From: Motacilla alba alba
Taxonomy: Eukaryota > Chordata > Aves > Passeriformes > Motacillidae
Assembly: GCF_015832195.1 (NCBI RefSeq)
Contig: NC_052017.1
Span: 67,519,801-67,583,800, forward strand
Direction: 5' to 3'
DNA: 64,000 bases
This document shows positions 36,681 through 51,600 of this stretch, piece by piece. Every line of letters begins with the position of its first letter. Positions within the stretch are counted from its first letter, which is position 1. A program made the position numbers and the translations under genes. The notes under the pieces were generated by a model. It saw only the letters and a program-made list of their open reading frames with translations. It did not search any database and was not told where the DNA came from.

Positions 36681-39600
36681 CATATATCACTGACTAATTT
36701 AGATTTTCATTTTAAAGCTATGCTTTTTATAATATTGAGTGAGATTAGTCATGCCATCAATGGGAAATACATTTTTTTAGCTCAAATAAAACAGTTAAGT
36801 GTTAGGTAAGGTTAAATACCCTTTAATAGCTCTTTTAACCTTTTTTCTTTAAAAAAGTATTTTTCTCTTCATTTTTTCTTTCTTTTAAGACATAGTAGTA
36901 ATGCATCAACATAATTTCTGGAGGAATGTAATATTTATTTAGGGCCTTTTCACCTGAAGAGACAAGGTCTTTAAAAACCCCACCTTCCTAATTTTCACAA
37001 CTATAATCCATTAAAACAAACATCTTTGTTTCATATTCTGTTGAATCTGGAACAACTTGGCTCTGTCACTGTGAGGAACATAGCCGATTCCTTCCTTTTC
37101 CAAAAAGTAGCAATGTTACAAATTAAACTGGTGAATAAATCTCCCTAAAGTTAAATACATCCAAATTGTTTTGGCTTTCAGCTGGTTTATTGTGTAATCA
37201 TCCCCTTATGTGATGCAAGTGAGACAGAGCAGAGAAAAAAGGAAGTGGAGATACAGAAGTGGTAAGTTTTTCTGGAATAATATAATGTGGAATTATGGTG
37301 AAAACTGATGTAGTTCCATAGCAGCATGGTTTATATGGGTTTGTCATGAACAGAAAGGAAATTTAACCCGAGGTGTCTTAACCTGAAAAAAAACCCAGAG
37401 GTGAAGGAATTATCTGAAGGAATGCATTATTTTTGGAGATCACTTTAAAAGACTGAATACTGAGTTTATATGCATGAAAATCATTACAAGTTGTATTCAA
37501 GTATCATATATAATTAAATGCATAATCAAGAATTCTTAAAGACTAATTAATTACATTTTTCAAGTACTGGGAATGTATGAATTAAAACCTCTCAATTTGT
37601 TGCTTGCATGTTTGTCTTTTACTTCTTTTTAAAACGTCTTCAATTACATGAGGATATCAGAGTTTTGAAAAGTCACTCACCTTCAAAAACTTTTCTACCT
37701 AAAGTCTTTAATTATTTGTTTTATGACGTGAATCTTTTCACAGAAATCAAGTACAATGTGTTGTCAAAACAAAAGATTAGGACTTTATTTCTTCTTCTAT
37801 TTATTTCTTCTGTATTCCTTATGCTGACTACTGCATGTTTAAATAAGCCTTGCTTTCTAACAACTAAAGCAAGAATAAGTAAAAATGAAACTATTCCCAT
37901 CCAGAAAAGAAATAAACAAAAAATTGCAAGGATCTTACATTAGTTTTTGCCATAAGCACAAGAAGGGTTAAGTAAAAGGTTTTATTTTTGGTCTATAGAC
38001 ATAATGTCATTTTAACTTGCCATCTAACATTTAGAAATAATTATTCAAGGGCCAAAGTGGCATCTTCATTCAGAGTTCTGTTCCACAAAGGAAAACAATG
38101 CACGACTGCTTCCAAACTACAATAGCATTTAAGCCAAGCTTTTAAAAAAATTTTAAATTGAGATAGTCAGATGCCAATTTCTGAAATAAATTATTCCTCT
38201 GACAGTTCCATAAGTCTGTGACATCTCACAGAAGGCAGGAAAAAGGGAAGTGATACAGACAACTCTCTAATTCTAAAGCTACTGATGGGAGTGAAGTTTC
38301 ATTTCGGTTTCAACTATACATAAACACTCAGTGTCACTTTGAAAAAGAAATCTGGGGGAAAATGGTTTATTTCTATAAAGGATTCTGTACACGTTGGTAT
38401 GTACCTTAGAGACACTCTGCTACCAGCACCTGAACTTAAAATGGGCTGCTTTTTCCCCTGTACACTAGTCCTGTACACAAGATATGAAAGAGATACGCTG
38501 TCACAAACCAACGACGGCTACAGCACATTTGTTTTGCCTTTTCTTTTTTTTTTTTAGCTTAACATTTTGAGAGCAACAGCCCTTTTGCTGAGTAATGTGT
38601 GTATTAGAAGCAGTCTAAGCTTTCTTCTACCACCAACCATACAGTTACTGTTTTAATCTGCCTCCTTACACCCAAAATCACTGCTGCATACATCAGGCTG
38701 ATTCTCTCTTACACCTTCACAGCTTTCCACATTAAAGTGCTGTGATTCTCTCTATCAAAGAATTTGGAGCTAGTTCTGAAGAATGAAAGTGGTGACACTC
38801 AGAATTAAAGTGAAAATCTTCAAGACTTTGCTAAACTGACAACTGAAACTAAGGTTCTGCTGACAGTATTTAAAATTTACATGTCTATGGAATGGAAATG
38901 CCTGTTTTATACTGGTGGGACTGGACTGACATGACAACTTTACACTCTAACTTCCTAGAACAGAGGGTACTCTGAGGGTCTTCTTTTTGAAACTTCTGAC
39001 ACTTGCAAGGAATGGCAGGATGAACTACACTACCCCATGAGTAAAACTGAATCCTCTGCCAAAACAAGCTTGACATCTCAAAGCCTCCTAACAAATCTTT
39101 ATGAGGACCAATGGCCTTCTGAGTGTGCTTTTCTCTTATGTTTTGTCCAAACTTATTTTAGTTCCTCATTTTCTCCTCAAAAAAACCTAATGTACTATCT
39201 TTTTTTGCACTACCTGTTTGCCATGGGGTTCATTTTGTTTAAACCACTCATCACAAATATGAAAATGCTGAACTCTGGGGATCTTTTTCCAACTTGGAAA
39301 ACCCCAAAGCATAATTATAGAAATTTTTGAAGTTTGCCTCAATTTCTCAAGAACTGCATGGTGTAAACTCAAATACCATCCACATCACATGCGCAGTTGT
39401 CTTTCCATCTTTTGAGAACAGAGGATCTCAAGCAGCAAGAACAATCAGTTTCCAAAGAAGGAATACCAAAATAGACAAACTCTTCAGTTAAGAGGTGTAT
39501 GATATGATGAACAGGAAAATATAGGAAATGTTTCCTATACTTCCCATAGCAACAACAACAAAAAGAACAGGGAATACTTAGCAGGAAAAAAAAACCCCAA

Positions 39601-42600
39601 CCAATTAAAAACACAGCCAAGTTGCAGAATTTATTGTCTCATTGCTTAGTGGAGCAACTAGACAAATTCAGTATCTACAGATCCATTATAGATTAGTAAA
39701 CACTAAGTGCAGACCATAACTCAGGAAGCTCTTAAATTACTGTTCCCCAGTGTAGAAGAAGGGTATGCCAAAGGAAGACTCACTCTGTGCTGTCTTATTA
39801 TTCTTTATCCGTTCATTACCACCTAGGTGGATTTTTGGGCTAGTCCAGTAGAGCATTTCTTATATCAAAAGCTACTTGGCATTTTTAAGAAGTATAAAGA
39901 TAAGGATTAACACTTCACTGACAGTAGGGTAAAGAAGCTTTATGGAAAAGCTAGGGCCACCAGCAGATTAATCAAGTGCTTGAACTGGAGTACTAGCCCT
40001 TATTTTCAGTTTCATTCAGACCAGTGCCATTTCAGAGTCTGAGTTACAGAGGCATTTTGGAAAGTGTAGGCTACAAAAAGACAACTAGTTATTAAATTTA
40101 ATCGTTTCAGGAATTTTTCTAATGAAATGTTTTCTTATCAGTGAGGCTGTTTTCATTAAATCAGTTTTATCATGAGAAATTTCAATTTTTCCGCAAATTT
40201 TGTTTTCTCCAATCAACATAATCGTAAGACATTTTTTTCATTCTTTGATACAAGTTGTAACATCTCAACATGACATTTAAAGTTACTTAATGCACTCTGC
40301 CTTAATGTAATTCAAAACCAATTTAACTTCCTTTTCCTAGAAAAGTTGACATGATGGCCTCTCTTTGGAGCTCCTAAAGTCCCCACCTTTCATAGAATCC
40401 CAAGTCCTTCCTCAGAAAATTATGCATTTCCTCACATTGTGAAGGCAGTAATCCCCAACTGCCTGTCCCGGAGCACGAATGAGACAAAACTCTCTGCACA
40501 GTCTGAGAGAAATAACTTGGCTGAAGCTCTTAATTCTTTTGGGTAAATAATACACTAAGGTTCCTAAACAACAGCACCTTGAAGATGGTATGTCACAGAG
40601 GCAAAATGCAGGCTGAAGAATCAAAAGTCAGCTCAATGTCAACATTTCCAAAAACTATGAAAACTTCTACTGTTAAGAAGTTAATTTCAACTAATTTCCA
40701 TCCAGAAAAAGGCCCCCAACTGACCTCTATGGCTCAAATCAAATCCTTCAAAAAAACCCAATTTGTGTTTGTCAGCAATTCCATGTTGAAAATTCTAAGT
40801 ATTAGCCAGCTCTTCATAGAAATGCTTTCATGAGGACCTTGATGTTTGAAGGTTAATTAGCTTCCTATCAGGCAGAGGACCTGAAAACAATACTTTCAGG
40901 AGCAGGAAGCCACCACACCGACCCAGATTACCTGACCCCAAAAGTGAGGTGTTCCATCCAGTCTCAGAACTTCACACCCTCAAAGGAATGCAATCATACC
41001 CTAACACAAAGTGATATTTAGGCAATCACATACCTGGGATACCAATGCCAGAGACCTGTGGCAAGGCAAAAGCCTTGCCTTCTAAATCAAAACACAACTC
41101 CCTCCCCCCCCCACCCCCCACTTTCATAAGATGACGTTAAAAGTACCAGGACAACTGAGACAATGGTATCTAATATAATTTTCCTTTTGGAATGGGTGCT
41201 GGTGCTCTTTAGACCATCCCCCAACACAGGGGTTTTCAGCAACACAACAAACTAGCTGGGGAAACAGATTCAGGTTTAAAATGTTACAACAGACAAAAAA
41301 AAATTTAAACTTAATTTTGTTTCCAGTATCATGTTGCATCACTAGTGATCTAAATCTCTGCCGTGCAGAGCGGCAGGAAGGAGCAGCCAGGTGCAGGAAA
41401 AGTAGCACCTGTGCTAACTTACACCAACAAAACATTAATCTTAGTGTTTCAATTAGGGCTGATGGAACAGAAAGAAGGTCTAGAGATGCTTACAGGTAAG
41501 TTGTTGTGTTGCAGGTAAATGATAAACAATAACCAAAACAGGTTGTCATAATTTCACTGTTACTTTTCCCCAACACTTATATCAATTATAAGGATATTAC
41601 AGCTCCTGAAAAATAATTTTAATTACTTTAATCGGTGGAGAGCTAGTCATTATGAGAAATAAGTGGGTTATTTTCCTTTAATTGTTTTTTCAGCCAGCTA
41701 AGATGCATCACAAAGATTTTTTGGTTCTCCTTTGGAACGAAGAACTTTGCCAGTAACTACAAGACAAAACCAAAACAGAGAAAAAGGTCTTTAAAAAGGA
41801 TAGCTAGGTGCAGCTCAGAGACCTTGTTGTTGGGTTTGATGGCCTTTGCAGGCATCAGATATAGCTCCCACTGAAGGCAACTCTTCCCTGGAATTGCAAT
41901 TTCTCCCTTCTCCTTGATGTCACTTCATAGTGCATATGACTCTTGAGAAACGGCACATCAATTACAATTGTTCTTACGCAAATACCTTTGGAACATTTTG
42001 TCCCACTGTCCCAATATGTCTTACAGTCTGGCTTTATCGTCCCTATTCTCTTTTCCTATCTTCCTCCCCACAATCAACTGCCCCCTGCTAACTGAGCCCA
42101 TGGAATATTAAATATATTTTCAACTGTTGCAATGTTCCCACCGATTCAGCAAATCGAGTCAAAGCCTTAAAGAAGGTCATTTCACCATACCACATCACTA
42201 CTGCTCTGGTTCTCCTATAAGGGAAATTTCGTGACAAGTAAACTATTTCACAGTCCTACTGTTCCCACCTCGAGGGTGTCTAAGACCCTTCCCTTAGGAG
42301 TAGCACTGGAGTTCATCTAATCTCAGAGGGAGGACACAGAAATTTTTTATCCCCCCATACTCGCATACTTCTTAAAAATGCTATAAAACTCACCAGCTGT
42401 CACAACTTCGCAGCAGCTCATACAAGGCAGGAAACTGGAGCTTGGGATGGGTCAAAAGGGAGACCTCAAAAAGTCCCCATTCAGCTCAGACTCAACGGTG
42501 CAATTGAAATGCACCTGGAAGCCACTCAGATCCATCCTCTATTGTTTGGATACCCAGGTCCAGCCCCCTGTAATTGAGGACATTTTCAATCCAAGAGCCT

Positions 42601-42602
42601 CC
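36681..42602. other. CDYL upstream intron, no recognisable feature
   Basis: AT-rich sequence with short non-descript frames. A C-rich run (cctcccccccccacccccca) lies at about 41101-41120 and a T run near 38540-38554. No exons or LINE pieces were recognised. Confidence 0.55.
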
Positions 42603-42616
42603 TGACTCATGAGTCA
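42603..42616. promoter_or_regulatory. Double AP-1 palindrome TGACTCATGAGTCA
   Basis: Two perfect AP-1 heptamers, TGACTCA and TGAGTCA, stand back to back as an exact 14-bp palindrome. It lies within the CDYL intron, about 19 kb upstream of the chromodomain exon. Function is inferred from the motif alone. Confidence 0.45.
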
Positions 42617-45600
42617 TCCTACACACTTTGATGAGTAGTTAGCGCCACATTTGCTTTCTCAATTAAGTTCGAATTGAGTTTGGTGGGGTTTTTTTAGTGC
42701 CGTTATCAGAAAAAAAAAAAAAAACAAACCACCCTATAACCTAACAACTGCAGACAGAGAACTAGAAATAAACTAAACCACACCGAATAGAAAGCCAACT
42801 TTAAAGGAGAAAATAAAGTAGAATTCGGGTACTGCAAATGGGCTAGAACAAAGTTCAGCTAGCTCTTGCTCAACCTGCTTTTTAAATTTACTTTTCCCAC
42901 TCTATCCTTTTCTTCATCTAGCCACTAATCAAATTTACTTTAACTCAATTTTGTTCCCACCTTCTTTCCTATTCCTTTTAACTCCCCAGGACACACACAC
43001 ACAATGGGAATGAATCAAATCAATTTAGTGAGAGCTGCTTCTCTGGTTCAGCTCAATAATCTTTTTACTCCTCTTCAACCGTATCTGCAGCTTCCAAAGA
43101 TTCGAGATCCAGTTTTGTTTCTCTTTCATTACATTTTGGGAACAAATCCTTTATGATTCAGTTTGTTCAGTTCTTCTTTACAGAAGGTATACCCTTCCCT
43201 GCTGCACCAGATAGGGGCTTTAATAAGAATGAATAAATTCAGAGGCATGAGAGCAGCAGAATAGATTCACTGGAATTAAAAAAATCCCAAACCAACACAA
43301 ACAACCAATCTAAAACCACCACAGATGTAATCCTGGTTTCAATCAAGCTTTTCTGATGGTTTGAATCTTACATTTTAACAGCAGCTACATCCTACATTTT
43401 AAGGAAAGGCCCACTTTTGATGGCTGGTATTGTATAATCAAAATTATAAATCCCACCTTTTAAGCACAGTTAGCAAGTTTTTCTGAACCGGACAACACAG
43501 TGTGATGTTGAAGGTGTGAAAAGATTTAACTGCTTTTTTATTCAGTCAGGAAATGCATCATTCTTAGACCTTTAAGAATTAAGAAAATTCAGGGGTTTAT
43601 TTATATATTTTTAAAAGGATATAAACTAAAATTTTGCTACAAAGAATGAAGCTCACTTTTCTGATTTTTTTTGTATTATTTAACAAAATAAATAGGTTAT
43701 TTAACTAAAAAATAGGATATGCACTTAAATACCTGATTTTTTTTCTTTAATTAACATTACTTCACTAAAAATTATGTTAAGAAGATAATCAGTAGCAGGG
43801 AGCTAAACTTAGATTTGTATCTATGCTTCAAGATTTTGGAAATAAAATACCTGAACTCATATCTATTCTATTATTTAAATAGAAATATATAAGACATTGA
43901 TTTCTGCAACGAAAAATGTTTTCCAAGCTTTTAGTAAGTTATTCTATTGACAGCTGAATAATCTGGAAGGAAGAAGGTGTGCATCTAGAAAAGGTTTGCC
44001 ACTACTGCTAAGAATGGATTAGGTACCTAAATTTACCTGCCCACGACTCATTCAGAGACGCAGGTTCTATGTTAGAAAAATACATAGTATTTTATATTTT
44101 TCTGCTGTTTCCTGTACCTTGGTAAGTTACAGAGAGTTCAGACTTTAATGGATGTATCCTATTTTAAGTAAGTTTTTCAATGAAGTTAAATATTTATTTA
44201 AAATACACCTAATCATATCATCACATATTCAGATTTTTATATAAATCTGCATAGTTTTGCTTATTTAGCATAATATCCTTACTTAAATGTTCTGTCAAAA
44301 ATAATTATTTTTAATTCCTCAGATTCAGTTTTCTTACAGCTACATAAGAGTTACTATATGTGTTAAATATTATTACTTCACTGCCTGAGCCTCTCTCCAG
44401 AGAAAGAGAAGTTATAGTAGTAAACATTGCCTAAATTAAACTCAGAACAAATTCTAAATTTAAAGAACAGTTTCAGCCAATTTTTTAGACTGGCAGTGAG
44501 GATCTGCTAATGCACAGCAGCTGGGGACAGCTATTTAAACCTAGGAAATGAACGGGGAAGTATGTCAAGGAACATCAGGAGCCCCAAGCAGAGTATATGA
44601 GGATTTGTTCAGATAACCATTTTCAGACCCATGAATCAACATAAGCTTCTTTTCCTTATTATTATGAAGTGTATCCAATACATTTACACCTTAGTAACTT
44701 CTTCTGGTGTAAACATTACGTACAGGTTTCACACGAGAGAAAACAAACAATTTTTTGAATATATCTTACAATTGTTTGGGAAAAAATAAATACCCAGTCT
44801 AAACAATGGTTGGTTTGCTTGAGTGTGCATTTTCCACGTAAGTAAAAGTTGCAGGATTGGCTCTGTATTCTTTTAGAAAACAGAAATGGACACCCTACTA
44901 CTTAGCAAGACACCAGGATTTACTTTATTCTGAAGTGTTTCAATTTTAAATACCTAGTTTTACACTTAGTGTTGTGGTTCAATCACACCAACGTAGTTTG
45001 AGAGAGATTTTGCTGACTACCAACAGCACTAATGCATCAAACTCATAAGAACCAGATCACACTGTGACACCAGAGGGAATCTAAAAAAATGCTCAGCTTG
45101 GCACCTGACAAACAACTTGAAATCCTGCTGGTAAGCACTCAGTTACATCACTGATCCAAAAAGATTGAAAATACAGTGAGGGAAAGAAAAGAGTAAAGAG
45201 TACAAGAGGGTCAACAGAAAGGAACAATACTGCACACTCAGAAAAAGAGCATTAAAGACAACTCCAAATCTCTTGCTGTGTTCAGTTCTTAAGAAGAAAG
45301 AATAGATGGTATGTTTTCATAATAAGGTCCTAAGGAAATATTGTTTGAGAATAAGGATTCAAGCAGAAGAGGAGAGGGAACAGTGTCTGTGAAAGAAGCC
45401 AAGAAAAAAGAAGGTGAGGATTAGGATAGCACAAAGGGTATGAAGGTTGCACGTAGACAGTACTGTACAGCAGTAGTGTCATCAAAGAGACAAGCTGGTG
45501 ACTTTTTAGCACTGCATGCAATAACAGATTTACAAGTGACTTGGAGTAGAAGGTGGGAGCAAAATGGCCAAATGGAAAAGCAGGAAAAACACTGTGCATG

Positions 45601-48600
45601 AAGAAGTGGGCTACAGACAGCCCCATGAGCATAGCAGTTGCCTGGCTGATGCTCCACAGCACAGTGGTTTGAGACACAAGTTCCTGGCTACACTCAGTAT
45701 TCACAAAGGATCAAATATGTACTTAAGCTCCAGTGAAGACTGTGGTCTAGCAAATGGGCTCAGACTACAAGTCACACTCAAATTTCATTGAAGTCTACAC
45801 AAAACTCTCTGCTCAAGATGTGTGTAAATATAATTTAAGCAATTTTGAAAAAAAATAGGAAATGGGCCATTTTGAGAAACAGAAATACATCACTACTTAG
45901 TTTTTTTTTTTTCTCTCAGGCTAAACAAGAATTATTTCTGCACAGTGAAACTGGACAGCATTGAAATGATCATCTTCTTTAAGTATTGCCTTCCAGAAAG
46001 GTGTTGTTTTTTCTCAAGAAAAGCTTTGGGATATTTTGAGGTATCTTTATGGTTGTGCAATATATTTGGAACACCTCCTTCCCCCACCTAGCAGCCATTT
46101 AAGGTCTGCATTGGAATTCTCAACATAAAAGAATGGTTTTCATTATTTGTCTTGCAGCGCAATTCCTTCTATGATTCCAAGTTTAAGGATCCAGTGCGGG
46201 TATAAACAGGTAGATGGACGATTACATTTCATCAAACCTTCCCATAATCTGGGACTGACAGTGATTTGGGTACCTTCCATCAATCTTCCATGCCTTCTTT
46301 ATTATGAAGTTTTTTTGAGCAATATTCCTTCACAGCACTGAGTGCATTTTGAGAACACAGTATTCTACAGAGGGTTTCTCTCATTCCAAGAATCAGATAA
46401 TGAAGCTTCCACTACAAAAGCTTATAAACAAACAAATTCTTAAAGCAATTACTTGAAGAAATGAAGTTTTCTTGGGAAGGAAATGGAGGACTAAGGTTCA
46501 AAAGCCCTATAAATTGTCTGAGCTTCCAGGACAAAACAATTATTTATAACACTGGAAAACTGAGAGCCTTCCAGGCAGTCTTTTGCCACCTCTCCATGTA
46601 CATCTGCTACCACTGGGACACAGACAGTATTTCTTTCAGAGGATGTTTAAACTCAAGGGCAAAATTTAAGGAGGTACTAAGTGCTAGCAGTGAGAATGTA
46701 ATCTAGTACTCTGACTTGCTCTTAGAGAAGGTCACTGACCTGCCTTGGAGAACAACACAATTACAAAGCATTTTGAGGCCAATTTATTCCTTTTGAAAGC
46801 AGATGAGGAAAGTGTGAAAGACTTTCTTCAACACTTTGTTTTCTTTTCTATGAAAAAACTTTGAAAAATAAGTGACAAGGGGACACGACAAGGACCATTT
46901 ACAGCCAGACGCTCAAGCTGAGAATTCCTTCTACAGGGAAGGAACAGAAGTCCTTGAATGGCAACTTGGAGAAAAGGATTCTCCACTGGGTGACCTGCTA
47001 CCTGCTCCTCCTTGCTTCCTTCCTTTTAGGGACTTTTTTCTTTAATTAAAAAAAAAAAGAAAAGAAAAAAAAAAGGACACTGGCATAGTGATTGAACAGA
47101 TGCATACTGTACCCTTTCATAGAACTAATTCTGCTGAGAAGGATAATATTTGTATTTTAGCTGAATTTCTGGACCTGATTCACATCCAGCCATAAAAACC
47201 AATTAGCCAGCACAGTGGAAGCAGCACTGATATAAAATCCCCAAAAAACAAATGCTGTCTCTTCCCTGCATTCCCACGGAGGTATTGACTTTATACATAC
47301 AAAAACTATGACCTAACACTCAGGAGAAACACTAGTTTTACATCAAGGGAGTAGAGAAATACAAGGAGACTAAAGACTGACATCACTCCAGTCCTCATAC
47401 AAACCCCCAAAGAACCTGATCATCATCATCCTCTGCAGAATTCCAAAGAGCAAGTCAAAAGATCACCTGGCTTCTTTCCAGGACTGCCAGCTTGTCCCCT
47501 GCATAGACAGCAATCAACATCCCAAGAAGACTGGACTCCCCACAATAAATCCTGTCCCACACGGTTCCTTGTCCCTCTGCTTCAGAACTAAGCATCCTAA
47601 GCCTCAGCCAAGCAGGCTGTTGCGCTGGACCTTGCCCCCAGAGATACACCCAGGCAAGCTTCAAATGCAGGATTAGGCTGTGCTGTAAGACTGTATCAGA
47701 CAGGTGACCTGATGGGGGGCTGCCTTCAGCTTATCATTTCTAAGCATCAACCTGACCTTGCTCATGCTGGGCAGTCCAAACTAGTTCTTTTATGTTGCTT
47801 TGTTTCTCATACCAGGGAAGGGTTTAGAGACATGTTGGTTTACAACAAAGGATGAAAAAAATCATGCGTCTGAAATATTAATCAGAATTCCTCCAGAACT
47901 GTATTCCTAAAAAAAATTGTCTGAGGCATTTTTAGAGCAGGCTTGTATCAAGAAATAGCAACTTGCTGGACTGAGTCATACACATCACTTGTATTTGTTT
48001 GAGAAACCCCTGCTGACAGCAGGTGTTGTCAAAGTATCCTCTGTGTCAGCAAGGTACAACCAAAGGTACCAAGTCCAAATGGCATGGAGTTCTTTTGATG
48101 TATGGCATAACCAGGATCTTTCTGAGAAATATTTGCGCTGTGTGTTCTTGGGAATATGAATGGGAAAATTTACACACAGATAGCCCTGAGTGGTAGGACT
48201 GATAATGCAAAATGTGGTTCTCTGAAAGGGGCAGAGGCCCTGAAGTGGAAGGTGATGTAAATGAAAAATTCCTCCCACAGTGATGACATCACTTTTTAGT
48301 ATTTTATTGGGAATGTGTAGTGGTGTGCTCCTCTCAATGTACCGATGTCTGAGCCTTTCCAACAGTGGGGTGTTTTAAATTAGATAAAAATCCACCTAAG
48401 CAGAAAATTCTGGTTGTATCAGAGAGACCAATGTTTGTACGGTCACTAATTTCCAAAAATGAACAGCTAAAAGGAACTGGTAAGAAAGTGATGAAAATAT
48501 TCTGGTTTTATTTCCATATATGCACCTACATCCAGATATCCATTACCCATATATCCACATACTAACAAACAAACCTCCCAAAAGGAAGATTTCGCTGTAG

Positions 48601-51600
48601 AAGAGGTGCAGAGGATGAGCACTGCTGCAGCTGATGGTGACTACAGAGTTCTGAATGTATGTGCAGATTAGCACTATGTACCAGAAGAAAAAAAACAGTC
48701 TACTGTCTAGCGTTACTGTCAGTGCTCTCAGAACTGCTATCACCAGGACAACAAAGAGACCTTTCTCTTTTCATACAGTTGGTTTTCAATTGCTCAGCCC
48801 AATTATAAAATCTTGTGCTTTTACAAAGTAGGCACCAGAGGGAGACCTGCACTTTAGTTCAACTATGAAATAATGCTGGCAGGAGTCATTCAGAAGTGGA
48901 CAATCAAAGCGTCTTGGCCAATATGTTCTAGGTGGTTCTGGGTGAAATTGTGGCTAATGGGAGCACTCAGAGAGGAACTGGCACGGGCAGACTTCTCCTT
49001 TTTAATGGCCCAAAAAACTTCAGAGTGCTCCATGAAGAAAAGCCAGGTTCCCAAATTTCAGGCTGTAGATGAGTACACATCAACCAGTTTGAGCATAGCT
49101 GGGAAAGACCTGCTCTTTGCCACCCACTGCCCCAGCTTATCATCATATCCTGCTGATGGTTACCACTTCTCAAATCTTCTGGCTGAGCTGCATATATAAG
49201 AACTCCCTAAACATGTCAGTCAAAATAAGCTAGATCAGCTTAAGTAATTTAAATAACAAATCTTTCCTAACATGGCTCAATTTGACTGAATTGGATTAAG
49301 GAGAGCTCCCATGAGCAGCTCAGCCAGCAGACCAGAGAGGGCACTAACACCAGGTAGAGAGCAGTGATGAATGCTCTGGGGTGGACTTGCTCTTCCATTG
49401 ACAATGCCACTGCTGAAGAAGGAAGTAAATATATATGTTGTAGGCAGGTTGCTGCTCTTTGTAAGCCTGGTAAGAGACATCCAGAGAAACTATATGGACA
49501 GCAAATACATTACTCTCTCAAAATCAGGTACTCTTAAGTTTAAGTGGCGAAAGGCAAGGAGCAATGGCTTCTAGGAAGCAGGTAAGAGCCCACAAAATTG
49601 ATCCCGTGAACATAAAGTTGAGCACACTAACTGGAATCCATGTAGGCAAAGTAAAATAAAGTCATTATTAAGAATTATAGGCCTGATGGTATGGAAAAAA
49701 CTCCCAACTCCTTACCAATACAGCTGGATCACAACATTGATTGTTCCAAACATTGAAATGCTACTTAGAAGTAGTCCCTCTACTTCATAATTTTTCTCAC
49801 TATGCAAAGGGGGGAAAAAATCAACAAAATCATCAGATCCTCATATGCTATCCAATTAAAGAAAATTACTGAAAAACAAAGAGTAAAGAGCAAATCCGGT
49901 AAGAGAAGCAAACTTTGACTCTGCTCTCTTGTGGTAAAACAACAAGCAGCCTTAAGTCAAATTTCTAGGAAGTTTCCTTAACTTCAAAATTGAGAACTCA
50001 GGCTTTGCATTTTTGTTTTAAGTAGATACAACTCCAGTTTTTAATTAACAAGTTCACTCTAGATGCTTGCAACCAATACAAAAAGTTGCTATTTCTACTA
50101 CAAAGTTATTATACCTTTAATGTAATTCTCATGCCACTTTAAAGACATTTCATTAGAAGTGAGTGATTTGGTAGTGAAATAATGGCAAATATTAAGTTTC
50201 TCTACAATGGCAGTCTCGTTTAGAAGTTATATCACCTACAAAGTTGTCAGCAGCTTCTGAAACTCAGCATATTAACAGCCCAAGGATGCTTTTTCACAGC
50301 TGTTTAAAGTAATACCCATGGGACTGCCAAAATTTAAACTGAACCTCTTTGTGGAAGAAAATCTGGCCTCAAACTACCTATTAAGCAAACCAGGAGGGAA
50401 AAAAAAAGAAAAAACAATTGGGGGTTATGAGGGAGACTTTTCAGCCGGATTAACTCCTTAAAATGTCTCTGTATGGAGTCCTGACTACACATGTTGGTAA
50501 AGGGAATACCCAACTGAGAAGATGAGGAAAGGGCAGGATGTCAATATATATTACCTCAGAAATAAGTGGAAATCCCTAGTCTTTGAGAATAAGGAGAAAC
50601 AGAAGAACTTAAGCACGGCAGGTTTTTGCTCACAGCTTATGTTTCTCCTCTGGAAGCACCAAAGGGGAAGAACCCCTTCCCACTGAATTAATCTGAAAGG
50701 GTAGATTAGCTGTGCACCTTCTAGTTCTGTCAATTATATTGACTTCAAATGGTTTTCTTCCCTGACCACAAGACCTATGATCCAGTGTGTGCATAAATTA
50801 GATATGAAGAGAATTAAGAACACCCAGGCAACGGTTAATCTGGCATTTCCTCAATCGAAAGTTCAATTTGTGACGTAAATAGTAGTACTTTTACAATGCG
50901 GTACAAAAATCTATAACAAAACAAAAAAAAAAAGATGCTTAGGCATAGTTCTTGAGTTTTACTGGGTTTATCTAGTATATATGAACAACGGGCTAACCTA
51001 AATTTGGTTTGTTTATATTGCCTTTATCACGCAAGCAAGAGCAATCATCTCATGATTTGGTGGAAGCTGAACTTGAAGTTTCTTTTATAGTTTTGTTAGG
51101 TTATTTTGTGGTAACACTTATGCATTGCCAATTAACTGTATCAGAGAGCAGCCTCAGTATAATTTCACTTACATTGTATCACTTTTTTTTGGTCAGTCAA
51201 ATGGTCTTCGTCAAAGTAGTTTTTTAAAAAGTTACGGTGAACTATTAAAATGCGCCCTAACATAAGGAACATTTGTGTGTGGTTACGCTTTCTAGTTTAT
51301 TTCCATGAACAATATTCAAAGGTAGTCTAGCCTATTCTCAGCTTGCCACCAAATCATCAAGTTATCACAAATGTAGTACATTGTACCTGCTTTCTGTTGT
51401 CCCACAAACATTAGCAATGTAGTGGGGAAGTGGTGGAAAGGCAAAAGCAAAGACTAGGCCTGACCCAATTTCACCATTTTGACAGACACAGAGAGTAAAC
51501 TCACTAACTGAAAAGCAAAAAGAAAGAAAATTCATAGGGCTTTGCATTCCGTGCAATTCATAGTTGTTTCTCCTGTTTGGGTCATGTTTTCATACATGTT

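Noticed and set aside
47985..48362. 125-codon minus-strand frame with a VNFPIHIPK-like string, considered as a DnaJ (DNAJA3-type) pseudogene remnant
   Set aside because: Only one short string resembles the family. The flanking residues and other frames do not follow any DnaJ order.
48829..48846. CTCF-like core CACCAGAGGGAG (similar word near 45068)
   Set aside because: The conserved C after GGG is replaced by A and the flanks do not fit. The words are too short to call.
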